A stretch of DNA of 64,000 bases, from contig OX393573.1 in NCBI GenBank assembly GCA_947652115.1, positions 3,792,972-3,856,971 on the forward strand, in the 5' to 3' direction. Made by a program: the position numbers and the translations under genes. Positions 18,505 to 29,819 of the stretch are shown piece after piece. Each line of letters starts with the position of its first letter. Position 1 is the first letter of the stretch. Origin of the DNA: Blastomussa wellsi. Taxonomy: Eukaryota > Cnidaria > Anthozoa > Scleractinia > Plerogyridae. The notes under the pieces were generated by a model. The model saw only the letters and a list, made by a program, of their open reading frames with translations, did not search any database and was not told where the DNA came from.

Positions 18505-20965
18505 GGTGCTGACCAAGATTTTCTGACAGTGAATGACAAGTCATCCTTTCAAAGAAAGACTTAATGCTTATGTACAAGAGACCATTTTCATTTCATTACT
18601 AAAAGTGTTGTGAAGTTAATTTACTAAAACAATTCAATTTATACAATTCAATTTATACTATGATATATGTATAAGTGTTAAAGAATGAATATATATTATT
18701 TCCGTAAGGGTAGGTAGTCATATTGTTGTAATAGTATTCATGACTTGCAGGAGGGGTACCCAGCAGTGTCCATTGACTCCCTATTTTGAAATATTTGTCA
18801 AAGAAAGGCAATGACATTAAACTCTTATTTTGAAATGCTATAAGTTAAATATCTTGTGCAAAGAAATTAATGTTTATTATAATAAGAATTTCTAAGGTTA
18901 AGATTGAAATTTTTGGCTTAAAAATATGTGTGCATGAATAATATTGCTGGTATTTCAAGTGGTTATCAAAAGCTGAGCTTAAGGCGCATAACTCTTGCGA
19001 GCTAAAAATTAATATAATTAAACCCTAAAATGCTCCAAAATATCAATAATCGCAAAGTTGTGATGTATGCCTGTCAAAACATCCCATTTGAATGGTTTGC
19101 TAGAGAGGGTGTCATCTTCAAATTATTACATGCCCTCAAAACAAAACACTTTCAAAAGAACAAATTAAAATGACTTTTGTTGAATAAGTGTAGGTACATT
19201 TCCAAGCTGTGGGAAGAATAGATCAGGCATTGTCTTTTTTGTGTCGCCATTTATGTGTATTGAAATAATTGGAAACGAAAGAGTACTGAGTATATATACT
19301 GATATTGGAATAATGCTTAGTGGCAGCACTGTTTAAAGTTGAGTTGAATAGGCAGTCGTTCAAGAAAAACTTTTAAACATATTAAATTATAAAGTTTTGT
19401 GTTAAATTATCTGTAGCATGATCATTGACAAGACATTTTGCACTCCAGTTTGAAGGTAGAAACATGTCAGAGAATAGAAATTAAAAAAAGAATTGGATGA
19501 ACATATGCTTTGTGCTAACCTGTGCATTTGTCATGTAACAGATCATTTAAAATTAAGTTTACGTAAAATTAAGTATTATTTTGGACAGTCGTGTCAATTA
19601 GTATCTAGAGAATTTGCCGAGATTCAGTCTTGCAAATAGTGCTGCAAGTGAAAACAAATATTAAAATTAAATGTATATAGTAAGACAGAAATGTTATTTA
19701 TTTATTATTTATTAATTTAATATGTTCAAACGAAAAGTGTTGTGTGTTTGACAAATAAATATTAAAAAATGTAGTAGTGCGAAGTGTATGTTTATCACTG
19801 CTCCACACATTGTGAACTTCCAGAAAATATCCAGACCCTCCCCATGGAGGTCATTGGAAATTCCAAGGGGCTTGGGGTCTTAAAAACGACTAAAACGGAA
19901 AGTGCCCTGTGCACAAGCCCTGGCAAACTGGCGTTAAGTCATTCTCGTTTTTTATTGGCTGGCTTAAACGGAAGTAAAAATGTTCTCCGACTGCCCTCTT
20001 GCAGCACGCAACATGTAGAAACATCGATACTACATGCATGTAGTCTGGAAGTAATCTAGGACTGGAAATCCTTTGTGTCCAGGGCCCTTCATTTCTCATG
20101 CCAAGGCCCCACCGGCTAAAAGAAAAGAAAAGGGCTATGGGGACAAGAATGGCATTGAGTGAATCGGCCGAGGGGGATGAGAAGGGTGGGGCAGGAGGAG
20201 AAGGAGGTGGGAAAGAGGTGTCCTTCCCATACATTTCTTTTTGCCCCATCCTCATGGGAGAGCCTGCTCCAGTGAGCCTGTTCACAGGCAAAAAGAAAGG
20301 TACAAACCAAAGCTGACTTATCAGAGGGGAGGAGGGGCTTAAACCAAAATTCCTCCACATAACAACCAATCAGACTACATGTCTGCACAGTTATGCCATC
20401 ATTTATTTGGGAAACATATCAATGAAGTGTGCGAAAAGAACGGAGCTGGGGGTTTCCCATACAAAAGTAAAGGGATGTCTGACAGATCTTTGAAAACGTT
20501 CCCTGCAAGTCCATGGTCACGTTTTTCACCTAGACGCTGTTTTTCAATGAAGGACAAGTCACATCACAGGTGACCAAAGAGTTCTGTGAAGGTTAATATG
20601 GATTTTCCAACTTTATTGTAGCTTTTCAAAGTATTTCACATCGGCACACACACGCAGGGCGTTTCTTAAAAATTGCCATCAAGGAAATGTATCTTTATTT
20701 GTACCTTACAGCCAAAACCGTATCTACAATACAGCAAAATCGTTAACTAAAGGTTTGATAATTTTACAAGAACCAGAGAAATGTAAATTTGTAAATTTTT
20801 GTAACGTACAGGTTTCATTTTTGTCATGAATTGCGTAAAGTAAAGTTACTTTAAAAAGCAATGTCGTAGTTCATGTTTGTTTGTTGTGGTAAATAACAAT
20901 GACGAACTATTTTATGTTTACAAAATATTCACTGCCAAGGTCATACAATAAAGTTCAAAACGAAG
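18505..20965. other. 3' UTR and intergenic region
   Basis: AT-rich sequence follows the coiled-coil gene. Around 19810-19880 is a dispersed repeat (CCAGAAAATATCCAGACCCTC) with a relative at 40697. The region ends in the 3' UTR of the convergent DNALI1 gene. No gene is recognised here. Confidence 0.5.
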
Positions 20966-23900
20966 TTACTTCTTGGTAGGAGCAATGATGCCTTCAAGCT
21001 GGGTCTGAAAAATAAATTGAATTAAACCTTGTCAGAAAAACTATGATTTGCATTCAAGAGAGAGACTTCTTTGCAGTTCTGAAGAAGCTTGACGTGCAAA
21101 CTCACACCTATCGGCTAGACTATATTTCACACAAAGCGTAGCGAACGAGATTAAAAACATGACGTACAAAATGCACGATTTTGCACGTACATGTAACGTA
21201 GCGAACGAGATTAAAAACACGACGTACGAAATGCACGATTTTGCACGTACATGTAACGTAGCGCGCGAGATTAAAAACAAGACGTACTGAATGCACGATT
21301 TTGCACGTACATGTAACGTAGCGCGCGAGATTAAAAACACGACGTACGAAATGCACGAATTTGCACGTACATGTAACGTAGCGCGCGAGATTAAAAACAA
21401 GACGTACTGAATGCACGATTTGTACGTACATGTAACGTAGCGCGCGGGATTAAAAACATGACGTACTGAATGCACGATTTGTACGTACATGTAACGTAGC
21501 GCGCGGGATTAAAAACAAGACGTACTGAATGCACGATTTGTACGTACATGTGACGTAGCGCGCGAGATTAAAAACAAGACGTACTGAATGCACGATTTTG
21601 CACGTTCATGTAACGTAGCGCGCGAGATTAAAAACATGGCGTACTGAATGCACGATTTGTACGTACATGTAACGTAGCGCGCGAGATTAAAAACATGACG
21701 TACTGAATGCACGATTTGCACGTACATGTATTGTAGCGCGCGAGATTAAAAACAAGACGTACTGAATGCACGATTTTGCACGTGCATGTAACGTAGCGCG
21801 CGAGATTAAAAACATGGCGTACTGAATGCACGATTTGTACGTACATGTAACGTAGCGCGCGAGATTAAAAACATGACGTACTGAATGCACGATTTGCACG
21901 TACATGTAACGTAGCGCGCGAGATTAAAAACATGACGTACGAAATGCACGATTTTGCACGTACATGTAACGTAGCGCGCGAGACTAAAAACATGACGTAC
22001 TAAATGCACGATTTTGCACGTACATGTAACGTAGCGCGCGAAACTAAAAACAAGACACAACAAATGCACAATTTTGCACTTATCCTGGCGCGCGAGATTC
22101 TGAGAAGCATGCCTTTCAAAAATATGTCTGATTCATACCTTGAGTTGTTGGTTGGTCCGCTTAAGGAATTGAATTTCTTCAGCATGTTTTTTCTCTTCCA
22201 CAGCCCTTCTCTCGGCCTCTCGTTTTTCGATGGCTTCACACTTGGCCTTCAATTCATTGACTTGCCTTTCAAGGTCGCGTTTGTCTCCTTCAAGCTCTTG
22301 AATCTAAATGTAGTAAATATCAAGGGAAAGTTAATTAAAATACATACACCAGTCACACACACTTTTTATTAACAAAAAACTGTACAAAGCTCCGTTTTTA
22401 CCTAACAATGACGTAATAGAAATGAAGCCATTAGTTTCTGAAGACTTTGAAAGAGTTACAAGGGGTTAGTCACCAAGAATGAAGTCTAATTTGCTAATTA
22501 TTTAAAAAAATTGCCCTCAAATCAAAGGAATCCTTGAAGAAATAGTGAACCAACTGCAGGTAAAAAAATACTAGAGAGGCCCCATTGGGGGGGGGGGGGG
22601 GGGTCTGACTATCCCGTATCCCATTAATCTAATGTTTGGCCTAAATATCCCGTATCCTGTTAATTTAAGTGGTTTGTATCTCCAACGTTTATGCTCGAAA
22701 TCCCTGAATCTCTTGTTTAAATATCCCGTATCCCGTTAACTTTTCCCCCCAAATATCCCGTATCCCTATAATTTTTTACCCAAATATCCTGTATCCCAAA
22801 AACCCCCAATAGGGCCTCACTAGAGGTTACAATAATCCGAGATGAAACAAGTTTGGCTTCAAACGAGGAAGATTAAGAAGCTGAGAAGGACTATAGTTGA
22901 CAAACTGAAAAATTAAGGCTAATATGTTCCATTACGGGAACTGGAACAAAGTCTCGTAAAACTGGTCAATAATTAGTTTTTAAATTATTTATATTCTTGT
23001 TATAAATTTGCCAATTGTGATAGCGAGCTATTCATTCTTGGTGGAGTATTATTAAAATTGCACTGAAATTCACTGAGTATGATTTACAAAATGTAACTTA
23101 CAGCTTAAACAGCTATACAATGTTTTCTGTTTTTCAGGTTAAGCTCTTACTCACAAATAACTAACAATTTTCATACTTTGTCAAATCTGGACATACATGT
23201 AAAGTCTGCATTCGAGCTTAAGTGGCTCATCAGGCCGGCGCTTATCTTTGGTTTCCGTAGCATGAAGCGAATAGGAGTATTTCTACCCCCCCCCCCCCCC
23301 CTGGATGGGATGCTAGTCCATTGCAGGGTTACCCCCAGTAGTAAATTCACCGGTACCCATTTATACACCTGGGTGGAGAGAGGCACTGTGAGAGTACAGT
23401 GTCTTGCCCAAGAACACAACACAATGTCACCAACCTTTCTCTCCATGTCTGCTTTGCCTTGTTCAGCTTGCAGTGCTTTCCTCATTCCAAATGCAACACT
23501 GCATAAAAACACATTCAACCCATTTAGAGATTGAAATTGGCGTTCAGTGCGATGGCTAGCTGAGCTTGCATAAAACAGCGATGCTTGTAAGTTTTAAGCA
23601 TATTACTGTCTTTTTCACCTGGAGGTATGTTAAATACCCTGAGGGGGGGGGGGGGGAGAGTTAGTTGACTTCCATAAAAAAATGGGTGTTTCACTTCAAT
23701 TGTTCAGGCCAAAACATCAATACATAGTTAACATGTACATGATAAATATTTTTAGCTGTCAATTAAGCTGTACATCAAGAAATCTCATATCAAGTGAATT
23801 GCAAATGTGACCTGTAACGTTGAATGTCAAATGATCTTTTGGTTCTGTCATTTCACAAGCACAGTAACAACAAGGTACTGGAAACAATCATTACTGTGAA

Positions 23901-26900
23901 AGCCTAGGGCCACTGCCTCCCAACCTGGGAGGGTGGTATTTAGTATTTTAGATTTGCACAAGATGTTTCTGCTTATAATTTATGGAGAAAATTAATATTA
24001 ATAACAAAGTGCTCAGTAAACTTATATTTTACATTAACCTTCTGAGTGGAAGGGAAAGGGGGAGGTACATAGGAGGGTTATGGGAGGCAAGAGAAAAGAG
24101 ACGGGACGTGGGATTCCCATAGGGGTGGAAAGTGGGAATAATTGAAAAAGATTTTGCAACGTTGCATATATTTTGCAATGTGTATAGTTATGCAACATGT
24201 AGTTCCCTTACATTAACCATACTTCTCCCATGGAAGGAATTGGAAATTCCTGGGGCGTGGGGGGGGGGGGGGAGGGGGCAGGGGGTTCTCAACTTAGCCA
24301 AGAAGCAAGAGGTTCAAATGTCTCTGTGCCTCCCACTGCTGATTGAAGTAATTTATCTTCAGTTACCACTAACAGAAGATCAGCACTCTACCTGCTTTCA
24401 TAAAGTGTCTGATAGGCAGCAATTGTCATTCTGATTTCGTCACGCACTCTACAGTAACAAAGAACAGTGGTAATTATATTAAATGAATCAGAATGATTAT
24501 GGCATTAAATATTGTCATCAAGATTTTTTAAAACATAAATGTAAATTTAAATAATGTAAATTCAAAATCCCAAGATTCCCCTTCAGTACTACAAGTGCTT
24601 GTTCATGACCGTTCAGGCTACCGGGTCAAAATGCAGAGTTATTTTAACTCCCCTGTCATCCTTTTCATTAATTCAAAATTAATGATTTTCCTATAGGTCA
24701 ATTGTCAAGACAGTTTGTTTGAATGTACACACTTTACATTATTATGCCTCCCAGATCTCAAGGAACAAAGACAAAAATTCAATCACTAGGGGAGCTTAAG
24801 GAAAATGAAGAGCAGCTTGTAACTTTATAATAACTGGACTGTAAATTAAAGTGTAAATTAATACCTCAAAAGCAAAAGGCCTCGTTCAGCGCAGTTAATT
24901 GTCACTTGGCGAATCAGCTCATCTTAAAAAAAATTTAATATTGACATGAATCAGAAATCATAATTATTATATGGATTAATTGTAAATCATAAAAAATGAT
25001 AATAGGCAATTTTTTAAACTACTTCTAATAAATATATTCAGCTTTTGAAAGTTCAACCAATCTTTAGTTTCAACAGTCAGAGAACTCACCAAAACATTGT
25101 GAGTACAGTTCTCTCCTCACAGGGCAAATGCCTGTTTCCCTTGCTTGTCGTTGTTGAAGGCGCATGTCAAGTTGCTCCTATACAAATCATAACAAAAATT
25201 ATTAATTACAGTAAGGTAAAGTCTGCATACGAGCCTATTAGCCCAGCAGGCTGGAGCTTATCCTGGTTTCCTTAGCATGAAGCGACTAGAAGTATTTCTA
25301 CTCCCCCCTGGATGGGCTGCTAGTCCATCGCAGGGTTACCTCCCAGCATTATGTCACCAGTACCCATTTATACACCTGGGTGGAGAGAGGCACTGTGAGA
25401 GTAGAGAGCACTTGTCCAGAACTTTCTACAGCACAAAGCCATGCAATAAATAACATTACCTGTTGGAATCAGTAGGCTGCCCTCCTCTGCTGCCCACATA
25501 TCAATTAAATTAATAACAGAAGTTTAATTTCTACTTCCCCTGAATGAGAACTAAAATTATTTCAATTCTGATTGCCTACCTGCAGATTGACGACATCCAA
25601 TCTTGTGGCTGGAGTACTGGACACTTGCTGTACCCACAACTGACCATTTTCAGTCCATTCTCTGTGAGATAATAACAATGTTTAATTAACAAACATGTAC
25701 ATGTTCAATATTTATACAAACGAAGGGGAAGTTTTTCTGGGTAAGACAGGGGTTTCAAAACAAGGCGGCGGGTGCTGGAGTTCCACCAGCTACTTGACTA
25801 TTATGCCGCCGGCTAATCTGGTCATAGCAATCAGCTTGTGACCAAAAAGCTCACTTATAACAGCCACCTACTCTACCAGTCGAAGACACCTACTTCAAAA
25901 CATTTTGAAATCCCTGGCAAGAATTTTTTCATGCTCATGTTGAGCAAGATTTTTTTTGGACTGTGAGCTTGTGCAAGATTTTTTTAACATCATCACAAGA
26001 CCTGGCTAGATTTTATTCGCATGGCTCCCTTTGGTAAAGTCTACATCGAGCCTAGTGGCCCATACTTCCGGAGCTTATCCCGGTTTCTGTACTAGGATTA
26101 TTTCTACTCCCCCCTGGATGAGGGTCCCCTATACTTTTTTCGTGACGCGTGAATGGGCATTTTTGCTTTGCGTGAAGCGTGAATGAGGATTTATTTTTTC
26201 CGTGATTCGTGAATCTATATTTTCCCGTCCTCGGGAAACTGGTTTTCTATTTTTTCGTGATCCGTGAAATATGCATTTACTTACGAGTGATTTGTGAACC
26301 AACGACTTTTGCGGGAATAATTTTTAACTTTTTTGTAGATTTTAGCGCCATTAAAGCTCGTAAACTACACCGACTAGATTTAAAAAGCGCACGGCCTGTC
26401 CATATGTCTTTTGGTTGCTTTTTTACGACGACAAGATGCGGAGTCTGAAATTACCAAAAGATGGCACATTCAGTAATGTGAGGTAAAATGTTTAAATACC
26501 TTTTTGTAATGACTTACGAAACGTGAAAAGAATTTGTATTTCTATGTGGCACACTTTTTTTCTTTTTATAGTCTTTGCATTTTAACGTGAAACGTGATTG
26601 CTTGCCTTTTTCCGTGAACTGTTTCTCGTATTTTTCGTGAAGCGTGAAAAGTCCAATCATTTTTGCGTGAAACTGTTTTCAGAAGAGGTATAGGGGACCC
26701 TCCTGGATGGGATGCTAGTCCATCACAGGGTTACCCCCCAGCATCATTTCGCCGGTACCCATTTATACTCCTGGGTGGCATTTATACTCCTGGGTGGAGG
26801 GAGGCACTGCCCAAGGCTTGAACTCGGAGCAGTCGATCTGAAGGTCACCAAGCCTCCCACAATTTGTTGAATAACAAGGTATGATATATAATTATTCCCA

Positions 26901-27502
26901 TGGCTAAATGTTCAAACATTGTTGAAGCAAAAAATGGTATGCACAAATGCTAAAACATTTCGCACTCTATTACAGAATAGAATTGAATTATTTCCTCACA
27001 ATGTTTTATGCCATAAATAAAAGCAGTAAGCTTACACAGTATATACCTGGGTGGCAAAATAGCATTGAGGATCTCATCAGTCTGTTGACTTTTTTGTGCA
27101 TCCATTGGCGGGAGTTTGTTAGTTCGCGGTGGTTGAGGGACGGGTCCTGCCGCTGCAGTCCCGCCACCTGCACCTTGCTGCTGACTGACTTTTAGGGACC
27201 GAGCCTAAAGCCAAACAAATTTTGAACAGTTAACGTACTTTCCTGGCACTAATGAGTTCAAAAAGGGGTTTATCAGTGTATTATGCAATTCCTAAACTTA
27301 TCATGTGGATGAAATGTCGCATATCGAGCTGGCATTACAAACGAAGTAAACACAGAGGACGAGCAGAGATGTCGAAGTTACGAGGTACAACGCGAAGCTA
27401 AAACAAAGTTGTGCAACTCACCCTTGGCGATTTCTTGTCTGTATTCCTACTTACAAGAACTGGATTATCATATTTTACTAGTGAGGCATTCGGAGGAATC
27501 AT
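20966..27502 (-). CDS. DNALI1: Axonemal dynein light intermediate chain 1, 263 aa, nine exons
   Basis: Exons on the minus strand, 5' to 3', are 27422-27502, 27047-27204, 25580-25661, 25090-25177, 24865-24922, 24392-24448, 23435-23498, 22139-22303 and 20966-21004. All are in phase with GT-AG sites, for 264 codons including TAA. The product matches DNALI1/p28 throughout: it starts MIPPNASLVKYD, then EILNAILPPREW, ARETGICPVRRELYSQCF, DELIRQVTINCAERGLLLL, VAFGMRKALQAEQGKADMER, and a C-terminal coiled coil ending QLEGIIAPTKK. The length fits the family. DNALI1 is a subunit of inner-arm axonemal dyneins, where it binds the heavy chain, and so acts in cilia and flagella. Introns are full of SINEs, and the last contains a large minisatellite. 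Confidence 0.96.
21140..22090. repeat. Minisatellite, about 16 units of 59-60 bp
   Basis: A ~60-bp unit (core GTAGCGCGCGAGATTAAAAAC, then GACGTAC and GCACGATTTTGCACGTACATG) repeats about 16 times with few changes. Units alternate between 60 bp (GATTTTGCACG) and 59 bp (GATTTGTACG). It lies wholly in the last intron of DNALI1. Antisense ORFs through it are a by-product of the repeat, and the 59-bp units break any shared frame. Confidence 0.95.
22571..22823. mobile_element. TIR element with poly-G arm and ATATCCCGTATCCC repeats
   Basis: Ends CTAGAGAGGCCCCATTGGGGG and CCCCCAATAGGGCCTCACTAG are inverted copies with small differences. The interior repeats ATATCCCGTATCCCGTTAA-like motifs about five times. 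The left arm contains a 17-G run (22587-22603). It lies in intron 7 of DNALI1. Confidence 0.65.
23203..23432 (-). repeat. SINE, family A, 5'-truncated, against a DNALI1 splice donor
   Basis: The family body is present in minus orientation (GATGGGATGCTAGTCCATTG, CCCATTTATACACCTGGGTG, TCTTGCCCAAGAACACAAC) without the tRNA head. Its truncated edge lies at the donor of DNALI1 exon 7 (GT at 23433-23434). It contains a 16-C run (23286-23301). Confidence 0.75.
25211..25430 (-). repeat. SINE, family A
   Basis: The body is in minus orientation, with GGTAAAGTCTGCATACGAGCC, split as GGTAAAGTCTGC and ATACGAGCC, then ACTCCCCCCTGGATGGGC and CCCATTTATACACCTGGGTG. It ends before the head. It lies in intron 3 of DNALI1. 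Confidence 0.75.
26033..26865 (-). repeat. SINE, family A, split by a DNA transposon
   Basis: The two halves, 26033-26120 and 26702-26865, read as one SINE in minus orientation once the 581-bp element between them and one CCTGGATG copy are removed. It also has a short internal duplication (ATTTATACTCCTGGGTGG twice) near 26760-26800. It lies in intron 2 of DNALI1. Confidence 0.8.
26121..26701. mobile_element. Non-autonomous hAT-like element nested in a SINE
   Basis: The 581-bp element has perfect 14-bp inverted ends (AGGGTCCCCTATAC / GTATAGGGGACCCT). It is flanked by the exact 8-bp duplication CCTGGATG (26113-26120 and 26702-26709), which is part of the SINE. The interior repeats CGTGAAGCGTGAA-like motifs. 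No transposase is seen. An 8-bp duplication is typical of hAT. Confidence 0.85.
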
Positions 27503-28245
27503 CCTGCCGTTTTAAACACCGTTTTTATGCTAAAAATCTACCACAAACAAGTTTGTACGTATGTGTGTCCTCTTGCTTGACGATGGAGACGAAACTTTGT
27601 TGCCTTGGAAATTAACCGCAGACGGAGAAAGACCTGGGACCTAGTCACACACGAAGAAATGGAATGGACTCTGTAAGAGGAAAGGGGAAGTATATTAAAA
27701 AACAACAGGTACTTTAATTTATTTGAATCATTAAAAAATAATAACGAGAAGAAAAATAAAAAAAGGTAGAAACCCTGAAGGCAAGAAATCTATATCATGC
27801 TCGTTTTCTTTGCATTCATATCTCATGCTAATAAATAATCCCAGCCACTTATTTGTTTTAATTTCCAAATACTTGCTCTCCTTCTGTTCAATGACATCTT
27901 AGCAAGTAGCCAGCAGCCTAACTAGTAATAACATAATAAAATAACAACGTTCTATGATTCAGGGGTAGGCTATTCATGTGGGTCCTATGCTAATCCCTGT
28001 TTGTATTAGGGGAAGCGAAAACAAGCGATAATTAGTTTCAGACGCCGGGAAAGGCAGTTGTCTAGTCACATTCTGGCAAACGAATTTTTTTTATCCAAAA
28101 CCTGTACGTGTTTAGCTTCCACTGCGAAGGCTGGATAGCATGACGACAGACTGCGTTGGGGACTACCTTTCTGTCTCAAAACTTTTCACGAACAAAAGAT
28201 CGCGCGAAATTTCAGTAACGCGAAATTTAATACCATATTATATAA

Positions 28246-28541
28246 AGGTAAAAGGTAAGTCTGCTGTCGGGCCTAGTGGCCCATCAGGCCGGAGCTTATC
28301 CCCGGTTTCCGAAGCATTAAGCAACAGAGAGTATTTCTACTCCCCCCTGGATGGGATGTTAGTCCATCGCAGGGTTACCCCCCAGCAGTAAATTCGCCGG
28401 TACCCATTTGTACACCTGGGTGAAGAGAGGCACTGTGAGAGTAAAGTGTCTCGCCCAAGAACACAACGCAGTGCCCCGGCCAGGACTCGAACCCGGACCG
28501 TCCGATCCAGAGTCCAGCGCACTAACCATTAGGCCACTCAC
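28246..28541 (-). repeat. Full-length SINE, family A, with 14-bp TSD
   Basis: On the minus strand the head reads GTGAGTGGCCTAATGGTTAG, then TGGACTCTGGATC and GGGTTCGAGTCC, which resembles tRNA-Gln(CTG). The body and a (TTTACC)-like tail follow. It is flanked by exact 14-bp repeats ACCATATTATATAA (28232-28245 and 28542-28555). This is the best reference copy of the family in the window. Confidence 0.9.
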
Positions 28542-28892
28542 ACCATATTATATAATAAAACAATAAGAAATGTTCTGAGTCCGAGCGAATGGATTGTTTA
28601 AGGTTGTCCTTGAACTAAACGTCCGTTTTCCGGTCTTGATTTGCTACCAGCATTCTTGATTCACTACTTTCTCCAGCTTGTAGTTGGTTATATTTTTCCA
28701 GCGTATACTTGTTATCTGTAACAAGTGCCTTCGGTTCTGGGTCCTCGTTCAGTATTAAAATAAAACGCTGACAAAATCGTTACAATGGGCCTAGCCCTAA
28801 ACAATAGAGCTTCGTGGTATCAACACCCAGTGAAATTAGAGGTTCCGAAGAGCTTCATGACCACTGGAAATTTCAAGGGTACAGTTTTGCTG

Positions 28893-28957
28893 TAGAAACC
28901 GGGATAAGCTCCGGCCTGATAGACCACTAGGCCCGAATGCAGACGTTACCTTTACAG
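28893..28957 (+). repeat. SINE family A 3' fragment
   Basis: The sequence AAACCGGGATAAGCTCCGGC and CACTAGGCCC matches the 3' end of the full-length copy at 28246-28541, in the opposite orientation. Confidence 0.7.
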
Positions 28958-29819
28958 TTTTGCTGTAATTTTTCATGCAATCGAAAAAATTAATATTGCG
29001 TGACAGGATGTAAACAGGAAGTTCATTGTTGGAAGGTATATTGTAACACAACATTAATTGTAATACCAGATGGTCCAGTTTCCAGCGCACTGCATCTGAT
29101 GTCAAATGACTTTCGAGAAGTTTGATTTTGAATTATCAAGTGTCTGTAAAAGTAAGATAACAAGTAAAAGATTTCGCTTGTCTGTAAACATCCCCGCAGA
29201 TTGAACACAGCGACAGTGAATTGTTGGGTATGTACAATGTCTGTCTACACAATTTTCTCGCCACACGACATCTAACATAATCCGGAAGTCTGGCCCGCCA
29301 ACTGGCATAAACTGACAGACAAGGAAGTCAAATTAATTTTTTTACACAGCATGCACCATTTTTCAAGGACAAAATAAAGTAAAATAACAACGACAAATTC
29401 AGTGACCTGTCATTCATTTATTTGTTCAGCTCTTGAAATAAAAACACCATCCTGCGGACCGACCACGCGTATACAAAAAAAAAAACTTCAAAGAATTTTA
29501 AATTTTAATTTAGTTACACCACTATCAAGCTTTCGAATTTTCTGTTTATACCGCTAAAGCTTCCTTTGCTAATAAAATTACCCCAAGTGCCCATTTTTCT
29601 CAACAGACAAACAACAACATTGGCCTTAAAGTCATATAAACATTTCATTTTTAATAAATCTATTGTTCGGTTATCAAAGACGTCTATGGTATGACAGACT
29701 TTCGTGAGTTGATCTGCGATAAGAAATTGCATGAATCAAGTTAAAAGCGAAAGAACTTCCATGGCAAAAGTTCGGGGAGGTCATTATTTAAAAAAAACAT
29801 TAAGAGCTAGTCTAAAAGT

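Larger units (their letters stand above)
27503..29819. other. Intergenic region upstream of DNALI1
   Basis: It holds the DNALI1 5' UTR and promoter (limits not visible), a full-length SINE (28246-28541) and a SINE fragment (28893-28957). No further gene is recognised. Confidence 0.5.

Noticed and set aside
21140..22090. CRISPR-like array
   Set aside because: The 60-bp units are repeated along their whole length, with no unique spacers, in an animal gene intron.
21041..22239. Long overlapping antisense ORFs encoding 20-residue repeats
   Set aside because: They are translations of the minisatellite. Frames shift at every 59-bp unit, the region is the last intron of DNALI1, and no splice sites support them.
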